A stretch of 64,000 bases of DNA from positions 650,621-714,620 of the forward strand of contig VZRZ01003063.1 in assembly GCA_013398175.1 (NCBI GenBank). The letters are read 5' to 3'. The notes below the pieces were generated by a model. The model saw only the letters and a list, made by a program, of their open reading frames with translations. It was not told where the DNA came from and made no database searches. The position numbers and the translations under genes are program-made. This stretch comes from Climacteris rufus. Its lineage: Eukaryota > Chordata > Aves > Passeriformes > Climacteridae. Positions 22,906 through 34,994 of the stretch are shown here, in pieces (positions within the stretch are counted from its first letter, which is position 1; each line of letters opens with the position of its first letter).

Positions 22906-25900
22906 ATGCATTAATTTTTCATTACTATTTTTCCCACTCTCTATAAATAAACTGTATAAAACATCAAAGGAAACACAGAGCAAAATATTCACTACGATTT
23001 AATTCAAAGTGAATGAATTTTAAAATTAAATGGTAAGAGGAATTTGACAATTCCAAATTCCATCTTGAATTAAATTTGGGTTTTTTTCAAAGCTGTGGAG
23101 ATTGCAAATAACAGCCCTGACAATATTATTCCAGAAGCTGGACACTGCATTATACAGCAAGGGCAATTGTGTGCTGGGCTTCCATGATCCACAATTTCAC
23201 AGTTTGGGATCCAAGAGACGACTCCTGATACCACTCCCTGAAATCTAATTTCCACTGTGCTGAATGGATGTCTTCAATGTGCTGGTCCAAGATTAGTATG
23301 AAATGAAAATTATATTGTTCAATTCGAGTTTTAGTGATTTCAAATTGCTGTTCCAAACAGAGTGCATGTTCTCAGATAAATGGGGGGTTTAATTAAACAT
23401 GTATGTATTAAGTTATTTCCTTAATTATAGTATCACTATTGCCTCATATTGTTTTACTGTGTATTAAATTCAGTTTCTCACATTACTGCATTATTAGATC
23501 AGACTGGTAATTGTCAGTTTTTCCTTTCTTCATGCTTATCTAAGCTTGCAGTGGTAAGTCCCACTTCATTTATCTCCTTCAACAAGGCAGTAATGAAAGC
23601 CTTGCAAAGGAACCCTGGGTTAATCAGGGCTTCCCTCCTACCTCTCGAGCTTGCAGAAACCTGGAGAGCTCCTGGCACCTTCTCAGAGTCTGAAGATTTG
23701 GCTGATGCTGGACCAGAATCCAAAATCTCCTGTCTTGGGTGTCCTGGCTGCTGCCCTGGGCTGGGGATGATGACAGACAGGGAAGGGCTGAGCAGAGGAC
23801 TCCCAGAACCTGCACACCAGCCTCCAGCTCACTGCAGGCTTTACAATTTCATGGCTATTGCCAAGTTTCTTTTATCTTTTTCTTTCTTCCCCGTTTGGGA
23901 AACTTTCAGAACTCCACTTTTTCATTCACAAATGAAGGAATGACCTCTCCCACCCCCCCCTTTTTTATTTTGTCAAATCACAGATATTCCATGGACAGAA
24001 AATCTCACCTTTGACCTGCTCCAATTCAGACAGAGCCAAAGCTGCTCCAAAAAATCCATTTCATCCGTTTTAAGTATAAAATATTTAAAGGAGAGGGGAA
24101 GCTCTGGTTTTGTTTAGCTCAAAGGTGGTCTGCTGAGACTTGTTGAATTAGCTTCAGTAATAAATAAGCCAAAGATTTCAACAATCATTGATGTCATTTC
24201 AACGTTTACATCCAGTGAAACCCCTTTCCCCCCCTTACCAGTGGGACTCCTTAGAAGCCCTAACAAGGCTGAGCTGGCGTTTTTCCATGCAGGAATAGTA
24301 AATCCAGCTTGTCAGAGGTGCTGACCTCGCCTTGCACAGCCCCGCATCCCGTTGCAGGATATGTGGAAGGCTCAGTGTACAGACAGGCCTGTGTGGAACC
24401 CTGATGGATGCAGGAATTGTGACCCCCTGACCCAGGGAAAGCTGTGGGACAACTCACAGGAGATCTTCAGGGATGAGGGAGAACTTGAGCTTTACAGGCA
24501 CCTTTATCAAGTTGGTCATAACAGCTGAGATTTCGTAAAGAATGGAAGAATTACCCTAATTTTAAATTGAGGAAGAATTAACCTGATTTACTCAGCAGTA
24601 ATTCTGTCACCTTATAAGACAAGAGAGGGTGTAATACCACAAGAGATTTATCTCTGGTGTGACTGTTGAGTACAAAAACCAGGGAAGGAGCCCAGGGTAG
24701 GATGAGCACTGAATTCTCCAGGTGAGATTCTGCCCTTCCCCTCTCCTGGATAACTGGATGGCGCAGAGCTTGCAGGAAGGGATGTGTCTGCTACAATCCA
24801 AAGCAGCAGATAAGGAACTCGATAGGAATTTCACTGGCAGGAGATGGCTGGAAGGACCAAAATGCCCCTGACAGGATGTGCAGAAGTGCTGTGAGCTCCC
24901 TGATGCCCGAGCTGCTCCTGCTTCCCAAAATGCTGCTGATGGTTATTTCAAAAGCACTTAAATTCCCCATGTAAAGGGGAGAAGGGAAAACTGCACTTAA
25001 TTAGAAGAGTAAAATCTGCTACACCACTGATTGATAGAACCAGAAGAAAAAAAACCACACTTTTTTCCCATTAATTTACAAATCACCAAATTAGAGAGAA
25101 AAGGAGAGTTATTGCCATACCTGTTTTGATAATTTTACTCTCATAGCTATGTGAATTTGCTAGAACATTTTCCTTATTTCTCTTTTTTACAGAAAAAAAT
25201 TGAAGGGAATGACAGAGAATCTAGAAATATGTTAATGTCTTTCCTTCATCAAACAACCATGAATATACATGACCACACTGTATTCCTATTTCCAGCGTCT
25301 TTGATTTATGTTATGGATAACATGTTTATATAAAGCTAATCTCCACAAGAAGCAGAAAAAAAAGATAAACTGAAGAAAAACAAAAAATCACACCAGCAGC
25401 AGCAGGGAAATCAAATATCACCTAAATGAAACTAATCTCCAAAGTAGGCCAGACAAAAATGGGTAAAGCATCCAGGATTTCTGAGGCACTTTATTACAAA
25501 GGGGTTTTTTCTTTAATATCAAGATTGGTGAAAACACAATTTATAAAGAAACACAGACAAAATGTTATTAAGGGTGAGGTCTTCAAATCAGGGAGAGTGG
25601 AATTAAGCTGTCCTAGGCAAACTGATCCAACATCCAATTATTGATATTTATCACATTTGATTTCCTGTCAGTGGCTCCCAATCACATCCCCAAAAAATTA
25701 ATTTAATCAGAGCAAGCTGTTTCCAGCATGACAGACATGAAACTGAACAAATTGCTGCTCATAAAGGTTTGATGCTGAATAGTTTTTGATTGCCATCAAA
25801 TTGGGGTTTCTGTTTGTTCTGTTTAGTCCACAAGAGTCAGCTGAGACCCCAGGCAGTCGGCGCTGCAGACTTTGGCAGAATTACCAGAAGAGCTGTAGGC

Positions 25901-26655
25901 AGAACAGTCCAAATGGCCCAAATGTTGCAGGTACAGATTTTTGGGGTGGTCCAGTGCTTAATCCAGTCCTCAGTGCAATCTAAAGGACATTCTTCCCTCG
26001 GCTCACTGATCCCATAGACAGACAGCATCATTAGTGCTGTCTAATGAACCTCAGTCCTGATGATTAGCACAGACCTGATGACACCACGCATGCAGCTGTG
26101 AAGCAGAGCAGTTATTGGACCCTTTTTAATCACTTTTCTTCCTGTTTCCCCAGCCCTCCTCCTTATTAAAATAGACATGAAGTTCTGATCTGGCATAGCT
26201 AAGCCTACTTCCAACCTGAAAATTCCAGCTTTCCATTCCTGTCTCTTCTAGAGCTGATAAAGGACAACAGGAATGGTCAGTGCAGTGAGATTTGGGCTTG
26301 TCACTTCTCCACTGACTCAGGCACATCCTGATGCCATGAGGATGCCCCTCTGCTCTATGATCACTAGATTTTGTTATCACACTACAGAGTCTTTAAGAGT
26401 GAAAACAAACCCAGCCATCAGCAGGTTCTTGGAAATAGCATTACCTTCTAAAGGTCTGAAGTGAAACTGGATCCTGTCTCTTGGAGACAATGCTATCCAT
26501 TTTCCCATCAGAGGAATCTCCTCCAGTCCCAACAGCTCTGCTCCTCCAGGCACACAGATAGGAGGCACACCCCTCAGGAGAAAGCCTCCAGTAACTTTCA
26601 ACTTCCTATTGTTTGTTCACACAGTCCCCTGGTCAAGGCTCAGCCAGCTGTGATG
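22906..26655. other. Unique non-coding DNA, no gene seen
   Basis: 3.7 kb with no exon or nameable repeat. The longest frame (23449-23943, plus) has no recognisable domain and is overlapped by antisense frames. Confidence 0.5.
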
Positions 26656-26661
26656 CCTCCC

Positions 26662-27006
26662 TATTACCGTAATGCCTGTTATTACGGCTTATCCCGGTAA
26701 TCAGTTGAAGACGCAGAAATAATGAGAGCCGGAGTTCGGGCTGTGTTCAGAGCAAGGGCGGAAAGGGGGGGAACCCCTTTCGTTTAATTCTTATATACAC
26801 TTTTAGAAATCACAGATCATTGGAGAAAGTTAACACTTCCGTCTCTAACTATATTGGTTAAAGAAGTGTCCGTCAAAAGGATCTGTGTCCATGGGAAAGG
26901 AATGTAAAAGATAATTTTTACAACAACATACCTATGTTTACAGAAATCGTCCTTGAGACTGTCTAACAGAGAAAACTAGCTATTTTACAGTGAAAAATGG
27001 GCAACA
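26662..27006 (-). mobile_element. Endogenous retrovirus LTR (solo or 3' LTR)
   Basis: On the minus strand this 345-base segment begins TGTTGCCC and ends GGTAATA, an imperfect inverted terminal pair (5 of 7). It contains a TATA box (TATATAAG, plus 26790-26797) and an ATTAAA word just beyond it (26783-26788). A CpG-bearing R/U5-like part follows at 26700-26785. It is flanked by a perfect 6-bp direct repeat CCTCCC (26656-26661 and 27007-27012), as expected for a class II (ERVK-type) integration. Alternatively the LTR ends at 26677, giving perfect TGTT...AACA termini; the purine run just outside 27007 (minus AAGGGGAGG) would then be a polypurine tract next to a 3' LTR. No coding part is recognisable. 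Confidence 0.68.
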
Positions 27007-27316
27007 CCTCCCCTTGATGGGACATCATCCTCCTCACCTCTTTCCCTCCCCCAGTGCCCCTGGTGCCTGTGACCAATCCATAATTGCAACAACACCGTGA
27101 GAGAAGGAGATTTCTTGTTTTGTGGGAAATGCCAAATTTCCAGTCATCACCATCTTGAGACTTTCTGACCACTGCTCTGATAAGGGTTGTCCATCCTGCC
27201 CTGAAACTCTGGCAAAACTGGAATGTGCTTCTGCAGGGTGGCTCTGAAGGGCTTGTCCATGTCCTGTGTCCCAGGGCTGTGTCCCTGTCCCTGTCCATGT
27301 CCATGATGACGCCCAA
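27007..27316. other. Spacer beside LTR, possibly ERV internal remnant
   Basis: 310 bases between the LTR and the next CR1. If the purine run at its left edge is a retroviral polypurine tract, this could be the decayed 3' end of an internal region read on the minus strand. I see no recognisable retroviral protein motif, so ordinary flanking DNA is at least as likely. Confidence 0.3.
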
Positions 27317-27718
27317 GAGGCTGAGAGTTGGGATTGTTCAGCCTGGAGAAGAGAAGCCTTGGGGTGATCTAATTGTGGCCTTCCAGTGCCTGAAGGAGCC
27401 AACAGGAAAGATGGAGAGAGACTATTGACAAGGGATGGAGTGCCAGGACAAAGGGGGAATGGCTTCCCACTGCCAGAGGGCAGGGTTAGATGGGATTTTG
27501 GGAAGGAATTGTTCCCTGTGAGGGTGGGGAGGCCCTGGCACAGGGTGCCCAGAGAAGCTGTGGCTGCCCCTGGATCCCTGGAAGTGTCCAAGGCCAGCTT
27601 GGACAGGGCTTGGACAACCCTGGGACAGTGGAAGGTGTCCCTGCCCATGGCAGGGGGGGGCACTGCATGGGCTTTAATGTCCCTTCCAAGCCAAACCATT
27701 CCATGATTCTGTGATTCC
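27317..27718 (+). mobile_element. CR1 LINE, 5'-truncated 3' end
   Basis: Starts at 'gaggctgagagttgggattg' and keeps every 3' block. It differs from the 7003 copy by the longer 'cccctggatccctgg' variant, which is shared with the 1461 and 13412 copies. It ends in 'ccatgattctgtgattc'. Dead copy. Confidence 0.94.
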
Positions 27719-29108
27719 GCAACTCCTCAGAGTAAAAAGGGACCATTCAGTGTTTCTGTGAGCCCTGTACCAAGAAGCAACATTGCCCTGAAAGTGACTC
27801 TTAGCTGAGGGCAGTGGCTTGTCAGGATTTGTTTACTCCATTGTTGATATACTTGTATAATACTACATAAAATTACTGAAAACAAAATTATTTCTCGCAA
27901 TTATTCACTGAATCTTCACCAGCTACTCACAGCGTCAACTCAATTCAATCAATCAATTCAATTATTCTCATAATCTCTTTGAGGGGATATCTCCCTGTTC
28001 CCATTATTCTCCCAAGCCCCTGAATCATGACATGTAGTTTGTTTCTAATGCAAGAGATGCCTTATTTATTCCACTGCCTCTGTATATATGACACGCACAC
28101 TGTTCAGAGAATTGCATTGTTGTCACTGGAAATAATGATCTAAATGCATTCCAGGACTTCATCTATATTTCCCTGAGTGTTTTATAATGTGCAGGAGGTA
28201 GAGAAAAAGATCTTCAAGTTATTTTGGAGGAAATAAATATCATTGTGTGGTAGGGATGTCTTCAGGCAGCACTTGTTCCCAGAATCCTTTCATTTTCATT
28301 TCTGCTGTGTTTATGTGCTCTGTCTTAATGCCTCTTCACCTACTTTGGATATTAGCAAGTGGAGTAGGAGATGTTTTTATGAGCCATATCCTGTGAAACA
28401 AATAAAAGTTAAAAATTGATGGACAAAATTTATTAATATTTTGGTACACAAAGAACAAAGCCTGATTTCCAGAGACCTCAGAAATTAAATCTTCAGAAAT
28501 ACAGATTCAGTCCTGATGGCCACACAAAGAAAAAAACCCAGTATTGTTATTCTGGAAATCTCTCTTTTTACGGGTTTGCAAAAGATAACATCAAAGTAGA
28601 TGGAACATGTGCCATAATCACTGATTATTAAGATTACATATTTTGTGAAGAAGAAACTACTGGCTTTAGAAATGTTTCAACCAGTACTTTTAACTACAGT
28701 TTTCACTGGAAAAAAGAGCCATGAGGGAGGAAATGTTCCCCTCTTCACCAGTCTGGAAATGTGGTGCTGTTGCTCCTCCCAACCCTTCCATAAACATCAG
28801 CTGCAGCCCAAAACACTCTCTGGGTCGAATCTGAACTAAGTGAGCAACACACACTGTTGGGTCCCTCACAGCATATTTTGCTGACAGGTCTGTAAAATTG
28901 AGTATAAATTAATATCAACATTTGCAGATTCAAAGCATAAAACCTAATTAAATAGATAATTTCAGGCCTACCCACAATAAATACCCTGTTTAAAGTTGCT
29001 TACTTCCTATAGTAGATATTCCAGAAAAATGACAGGAGTATATACAACTCTTTTTTGGTTGTTTTTTTAGAAAAAGGAAAATTTGAGAACATTCCTACCC
29101 ATCTTCCC
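27719..29108. other. Unique non-coding DNA, no gene seen
   Basis: 1.4 kb, A/T-rich, with a short 'caatt' repeat-like patch at about 27935-27966. No gene was found. Confidence 0.5.
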
Positions 29109-29304
29109 TTCCCTGTGAGGGTGGGAGGCCCTGGCACAGGGTGCCCAGAGAAGCTGTGGCTGCCCCATCCCTGGAAGTGCCCAAGGCCAGGTTGGACGGG
29201 GCTTGGAGCAACCTGGGACAGTGGAAGGTGTCCCTGCCCATGGCAGGGGTGGGACTGGATGGGCTTTAAGGTCTCTCCAACCCAAACCAGTCTGGGATTC
29301 TGTG
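29109..29304 (+). mobile_element. CR1 LINE, 3' end only
   Basis: Truncated at the 'ttccctgtgagggtggg' block. The remaining ~196 bases match the other copies closely up to 'ccaaaccagtctgggattctgtga'. Confidence 0.93.
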
Positions 29305-30194
29305 AAATGTGAATCACAGCATTGCTTCCGAGACCTTTCTTCCCCAAATTCTATCCTGATTATTCCCCACTGGGTAATGTCAGGATTTTTTTCCTTTTCC
29401 CTTTGTTTACTATCCACTGAGAAAGAGTCCCTTTACTTCTCCCATTGCCGCTGGCTCAGGGTGAATGTTTCAGATTTTATCAGCTCCAGCGCTGAAGGAA
29501 CTTAGGGAATGAAAATGTGCTTTTGTTCACGTTTTTTAGGCATTATATCAAGGAGGAAGAGAGCTGCTTGTCTACTGACAGAAACTAAGTGCTTCTATCT
29601 GTTGGAGCCTGCTGCCTTATCTGCTGCTTTCTATTGTTTCCAGAAAATCCCCTTTTGTAATGGGGAAGGAACTTGATAAAAAGTACAGAACAAGGGCTGG
29701 CCTAATTCAAAAGGACATTTTTCTGTCCCTGGATATTAAAGCCATGACCCTGTTTGTGAACAATGAGACATGAATGAGGTGTATGGATGTTCAGCATGTC
29801 ACCAGAGTGCAGAGAATATCCATAATTTTGTCACATAGCCTGAGGGCTAAGAGCCGTGGACATGCTCCCTGCATGTCTAGTCCTAAAGAGAACAGAAGCT
29901 GCTGCACCTTCCATTTTCATGTGGGAAATCCCTGATGTCAGTCCTGAAACAACTCTTTCTTCCCCCTCCATCTCCCCCTGGATGCAGTTTGCTCACTTTT
30001 GAACTCCTTCTTTCCCCTGCCCAGGTGTGCTCTGCTGGAAAACCAAACCCACCTGGACAGGTCACGGGCTGCAGGTTGGGCAGGTTTCAGTGCCCTGTTC
30101 ATAGCAGCTTGTTCATGTTCAGGAGAGAAAACAGCACAATTTGAAGGAAAAGAAGCTTGAGATCAGAGTTACATTTGGGGAAATTCCCCCATCC
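29305..30194. other. Unique non-coding DNA, no gene seen
   Basis: No exon, RNA gene or repeat family recognised. Confidence 0.5.
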
Positions 30195-30348
30195 TGGCTG
30201 CCCCAGTCCTGGAAATGCTCAGGGATTGTTGGACAGGGCTTGGAACAACCTGGGACAGCAGAAGGTGTCCCTGGCCATGGCAGGGGGTGCACCTGGATCC
30301 ACTTTAAGGTTACTTCAACTCAAACTCTTCTGCAATTCTATGATCCTA
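30195..30348 (+). mobile_element. CR1 LINE, 3' end only, diverged
   Basis: About 154 bases from the 'ggctgccccagtcctgg' block to 'gcaattctatgatcctata'. It has more substitutions and small deletions than most copies here, so it is probably older. Confidence 0.88.
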
Positions 30349-30404
30349 TAAATGGAGAAAAAATGGAAAATTGCTCCAGAACCTTAACAGGTACTTGGGA
30401 TTTA

Positions 30405-30560
30405 TAATGATAATATCATATATGTTCATTATACTATATTGTATTATAGTAAATTTAAAATAATAAATTACATTAAAGAGCTACTATCCCATAATATAAT
30501 GTTATGCTATGTATAATAACAACACACATTCTCATTTAAAATATCTTACATTAAACTCAT
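30405..30560. repeat. A/T-rich low-complexity stretch
   Basis: Dominated by TATA-, ATAA- and TTAA-type words without a fixed period. Confidence 0.8.
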
Positions 30561-32032
30561 TTTTTAGCCTTAACCCATTCTAGTGGCATCTGCAATCAAC
30601 TTCAGTGCTGCCAAAGATGTGATATCATAAATTCAGGGTTTTCAGGCCAGTCCATTGAGCTCAGGCCCCCAGTACCTCCTGCACCAGCCCTTGCTGAGCG
30701 CCTTTAATCACAGTACAACACCTCTAGAGCTGGACAAGGGTCTCCAACAGATCCCTGGTGCCTTTGTGGGCAGGGGACAGAACCTCTCCATGCCTCAGTC
30801 TCCTGCAAAGTGCCATAATATTCCTTTTCCCCTCTGTTTTATGAAGTTGCTGCAATTTGTGGGTAGAGCCAGCTTCCTGCTGATTTTCTTCAGCATTGCT
30901 TGTGACTGTGGTGGGTGAGTGGTGGTGCCAGCACCTCCAGTGACAAGTGGAAGTTCAGACATCTGGCACTGGCTGCTCACAGACACCTTTCTTTCCTGAA
31001 ATGATAATTCACAGATGATGGAAACAAAACAAAAGGAAGCAAAACTGACAGCTGCTATTGTACTTCCAAATGAAAGCATTACTTCAGGGAAGGGATTCTG
31101 CTCTGAAACAGCAGCTTCTGAAAATGGCTGTTGGAAAAGAACTTTCCATTTGAAATAATAATCACATCTCTACCTGTGACTGAACTGACAATGAAACAAA
31201 CGGCCTTGAGACAGTCATAAACCTAAGACAGATTAATTTGTCTGGAGATGATACTGTTTTCCTACACTGCCCTTGCAGCACTGAATTATGCATCATTTCA
31301 TTTATCAGATTGCCTCCTTCTCTCTGCCATCCCTGCAGCACAACCACAGCAGCCCAGGAGCTCCTCACTGCCTAAACTGCAGCAGATTCCAGCATGATGG
31401 AAAACACACAATGGACTTTCTTATCATGCCACTCGCTGTCCCAAACCTAACAGAGCCCTGGTTTCGCACTCATTTCTTGCCACTTTTACTGTTTTTCTGC
31501 TGCAGCTTTGCTCTACATTTGTCTGACTTTTTGTCATGCTAAGCAGCAATCCCTGAACAACAAAATTTCCTAATTGCAAAGACCAAGTCAACCATAATTA
31601 TCTTTTTTGCTTTTTTTTTTGCTAAGATTATTTTCCAGAGGTGTCCCCAACTCTTATGAAAATGAGAAACATAGGCTGCCTGGTTATATATTTTCACAGG
31701 TGCCTCCAGAGACAGGGACTCTGCTGAGCTGTGCATAAAGAAAGGAGAACGCTGTCAGTGCCAATGTGCCTTCAAATTATCAGGAGCCTTCGGGCTCATG
31801 GGTGTGCACAAGGGACAGGACACCAGGATGTGCCATTTCCTGCTGGCATTTGTCTTCCCTCACCTCCAAAACCCCCTCTGTCAACCCAAGAGAGGGTACT
31901 GCCATAGCAGAGAGGAACAGAGATGCTTTTTTGGAACCACACCGCCTCCCTCTTCTGCTTTAATTTGCTGTCCTGATGCAAATGGAGGCAAGGGGAAGGC
32001 ATAGAGAGCCCCTAAAACCAAAAAGAAAGAAG
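30561..32032. other. Unique non-coding DNA, no gene seen
   Basis: Mixed sequence. Open frames at 30655-30918 and 31288-31542 have no recognised domain or splice context. Confidence 0.5.
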
Positions 32033-32208
32033 GCAATTCTTTGCTGAAGGGTGGCCAAGCTCTGGAAAAGCCCCCCAGGGCAGTGGTGGAGTCCCCACCC
32101 CTGGAAGTGCCCATAGCAGGAGCAGATGTGTCACTTTGTGCTGTGGTTTGCTGGGCACGGGGTTTTGGGCAGAGGTTGGATTTGATGATCTTCGTTTAAT
32201 GATTCCCC
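32033..32208 (+). mobile_element. CR1 LINE 3' end, second subfamily
   Basis: The blocks 'ctgaagggtggccaagc', 'cccagggcagtggtggagtc' and 'ggttggatttgatgatctt' are those of a different CR1 lineage from the copies with 'tgcccatggcaggg'. The segment where 'gaggtcttttccaacc' is expected is missing, and the tail is reduced to 'aatgattcc'. It is diverged and therefore likely old. Confidence 0.85.
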
Positions 32209-33892
32209 GATTGACTGAGAGGAGCTGCCAAGTCCCCAGGACATGGCATAGACTGAGCCTGTTGAGCAAAGAGCACTTCCCCAAATTCCATGGCTTTTCT
32301 GATGGAGAAGCAGCAGCAAGCCTACATCTTCAATTAAAGAACATTACAAATCATAATTAAGCAGAATAACCATATTTAAAGCCCACCTTCAACCATCTGA
32401 GAGAAGATTTGTCAATCCAAAGTCCTTGTCCTTTCCCTTCTCTTGGGAAGTCTTGGATGGAATCAGTGCCTGTCAAAAACAGGAACCCTCCAGCAGCAAC
32501 TTTCTCCAGAAAGAAAGATTTTAGTGATTTCCGTGGAATCACTGTCAGGAAAAAAATTACCCTGCTGCTTTTGGCACACAAAACATAGATATTATATCCC
32601 CATAAAATAAAAGTCTTCAATGAAGACATACTTCAATGAATATTTGTAGGAATTTTTAGCCATTATCACAATAAACACAAAGAATTATAAAAGGTACCTT
32701 CTTCCTCTTTAACATTCCCAAATATGTAGGTTTAAAAATAAAACCAAGGAAATGGAACATATTCAGAATGAAAATGTTCACTGTGAGTTCATCTGTGGGA
32801 TGATAACACATAAAAGTGAGCATCTGTATATTTGGATGAATCTTATTTACACTCAGGGAAGACACTGGGAATCATAAAATCTTGTAAAATCTTGTAAAAA
32901 CAAAGGACCTAAATGGCTTCAGAGTCGCAGGAAATTTAAAAGAAAACTGGCCAAAATTTAGTACCTGGAATGCAAATTCATTGCAAAAATATGCACCATA
33001 CTTTTTCAGTCACATCAAATATGCAAAAATATGGTTGCAAATTGAAAGTAAAGCAAAACACAGATGCACCATAAATTTCATTCTGGTACCATTATGAGGA
33101 GCAAAAGCCTGAGAAGATTTTTGCATTTTTATTTTCTCCATTCAATTTATTCTCCCCTTTTTACTATGAATGAGAGACCCATTAAAATATTAAAAGATAT
33201 TTAGTAGGTGATCTGAAATGATTAAAAACAGGATTTAAAAAAGCATTTCCAGTGCTTGTCAGCATCAGGTTTTTTATGAAATTTAATACAAAATACCTAA
33301 TGAGGGCAACTCAGTCCCACTAACATTGTTCAAAATGCAAACTTGATTTTCAAAATCCTCCCCTCCATATTTAATAGGGTGATGATTACAAGAAAGTGAT
33401 GCTCCAATATGTTAATTCCCTCTGTTTTTCTGCTGATGTTACTCTTCATTTGAAGGAAACTGTCACCCTCTCTTCCCCAGCAGATCAAAGTGAGGCATCC
33501 AGTTTGTACCAGATGCCATCATACAAAATTACATTTAAGAAATCTCCAATGTAATTTAAAAAAAACCTGTTTAAACTCTCTCAAAGAGGAAGACACATTG
33601 TACCAATTCTCCTCTCTTTAAACAACTTCTGGGGACGTGACAAAATGTGACTTAAAGCTTATGCTAAACATGCCACCTCCTTCCTTTGAAGCCCTAATTA
33701 ATTATCTTTCCTGAGAATCACAATAAAAAGGAGGTTGCTTCTGCATACTGAGATATCTGGGTTCCTCATCCCGCTGATGCCAAGGAAGACTGGAATTCTG
33801 TTGTATCCAGCTGATGAGCAGTTGGATCTTGGACAAAGAATTTCAGGAGGAGAATGAAACTGGATCAGGTCCACAGTGCTGGGTTTATCTGG

Positions 33893-33895
<3 letters not shown>
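32209..33895. other. Unique A/T-rich DNA, no gene seen
   Basis: No exon or repeat family recognised. A short duplication of 'atcttgtaaa' lies near 32878-32897. Confidence 0.5.

Positions 33896-33927
<32 letters not shown>
33896..33927. repeat. (AT)16 microsatellite
   Basis: Thirty-two perfect alternating bases. They generate the tyrosine/isoleucine repeats in overlapping open frames, which are not genes. Confidence 0.99.
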
Positions 33928-33929
<2 letters not shown>

Positions 33930-34320
33930 TTTGCAGTCAGCACAGCAGGTCGTGGTGCCCCTGGCCCAGAGGGAAGTCAGGGACAGGAGAGGGGTCTTTG
34001 TCAGTGCTGGGAATGTGTGAATGCCAAAGGCCAGAGGAGAAGGGCTTTAGAGGGACCAGCTCTTATTATGATCCCACAATCCAGCCCAAAATACATCAAG
34101 AAGAAATCTGGGTGCTAGAGAGAAAAGCCTCTGGTTCAGAACAGAATCTTGTTGAATTTACCTTGCAATTCCATGGGGTTTCCTTTAACTTTATTTAGGT
34201 TTTGAACAAGCCCATTTTTGCCTGGTGCTAAAGCACAGAGGCCATGCAGAGGGCAAGGGATAGTCCAGTACCAGCCAGGCCACACCAGAATATGCAAGGT
34301 AGCATAGACTGGTCCACCTC
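33928..34320. other. Unique spacer before minisatellite
   Basis: No gene recognised. The last ten bases already resemble the end of a minisatellite unit. Confidence 0.5.
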
Positions 34321-34994
34321 TCAGAGTCCAGTTATCCTCACCTGTCCCATCTCTCAGAATCCAGTTATCACCCTCACCTGTCCCACCTCTGAGTCCAGTT
34401 ATCCTCACCTGTCCCACCTCTCAGAGTCCAGTTATCCTCACCTGTCCCATCTCTCAGAATCCAGTTATCACCCTCACCTGTCCCACCTCTGAGTCCAGTT
34501 ATCCTCACCTGTCCCACCTCTCAGAGTCCAGTTATCCTCACCTGTCCCATCTCTCAGAATCCAGTTATCACCCTCACCTGTCCCACCTCTGAGTCCAGTT
34601 ATCCTCACCTGTCCCACCTCTCAGAGTCCAGTTATCCTCACCTGTCCCATCTCTCAGAATCCAGTTATCACCCTCACCTGTCCCACCTCTGAGTCCAGTT
34701 ATCCTCACCTGTCCCACCTCTCAGAGTCCAGTTATCCTCACCTGTCCCATCTCTCAGAATCCAGTTATCACCCTCACCTGTCCCACCTCTGAGTCCAGTT
34801 ATCCTCACCTGTCCCACCTCTCAGAGTCCAGTTATCCTCACCTGTCCCACCTCTCAGAGTCCAGTTATCCTCACCTGTCCAACCTCTCAGAGTCCAGTTA
34901 TCACCCTCACCTGTCCCACCTCTCAGAGTCCAGTTATCACCCTCACCTGTCCCACCTCTCAGAGTCCAGACATCATCCTTACCCTTACTTTCCC
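34321..34994 (-). repeat. Minisatellite with 100-bp higher-order unit
   Basis: Positions 34321-34820 are five tandem copies of an exact 100-base unit; I compared them base by base and found no difference. Each unit has three related subunits of 33, 36 and 31 bases, all built on TCCAGTTATC...CTCACCTGTCCCA. The right end, 34821-34994, is a plain run of 33-, 33-, 36-, 36- and a diverged final 36-base subunit. Every subunit except the last carries CACCTG, 19 in all. On the minus strand each reads CAGGTGAGG, a near-consensus splice donor. The 31-base subunit breaks any reading frame, so the repetitive minus-strand frame is not a plausible protein. Strand is given for that reading only. Confidence 0.98.

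Noticed and set aside
27034..27699. 221-codon minus-strand frame, one of the longest in the window
   Set aside because: Most of it is the antisense reading of a plus-strand CR1 copy, and the rest is spacer without a recognised domain.
33698..34198. Frames with I-Y-I-Y repeats
   Set aside because: Generated by (AT)16.
34321..34994. CRISPR-like array
   Set aside because: The units are contiguous tandem repeats without unique spacers, in vertebrate-type DNA.
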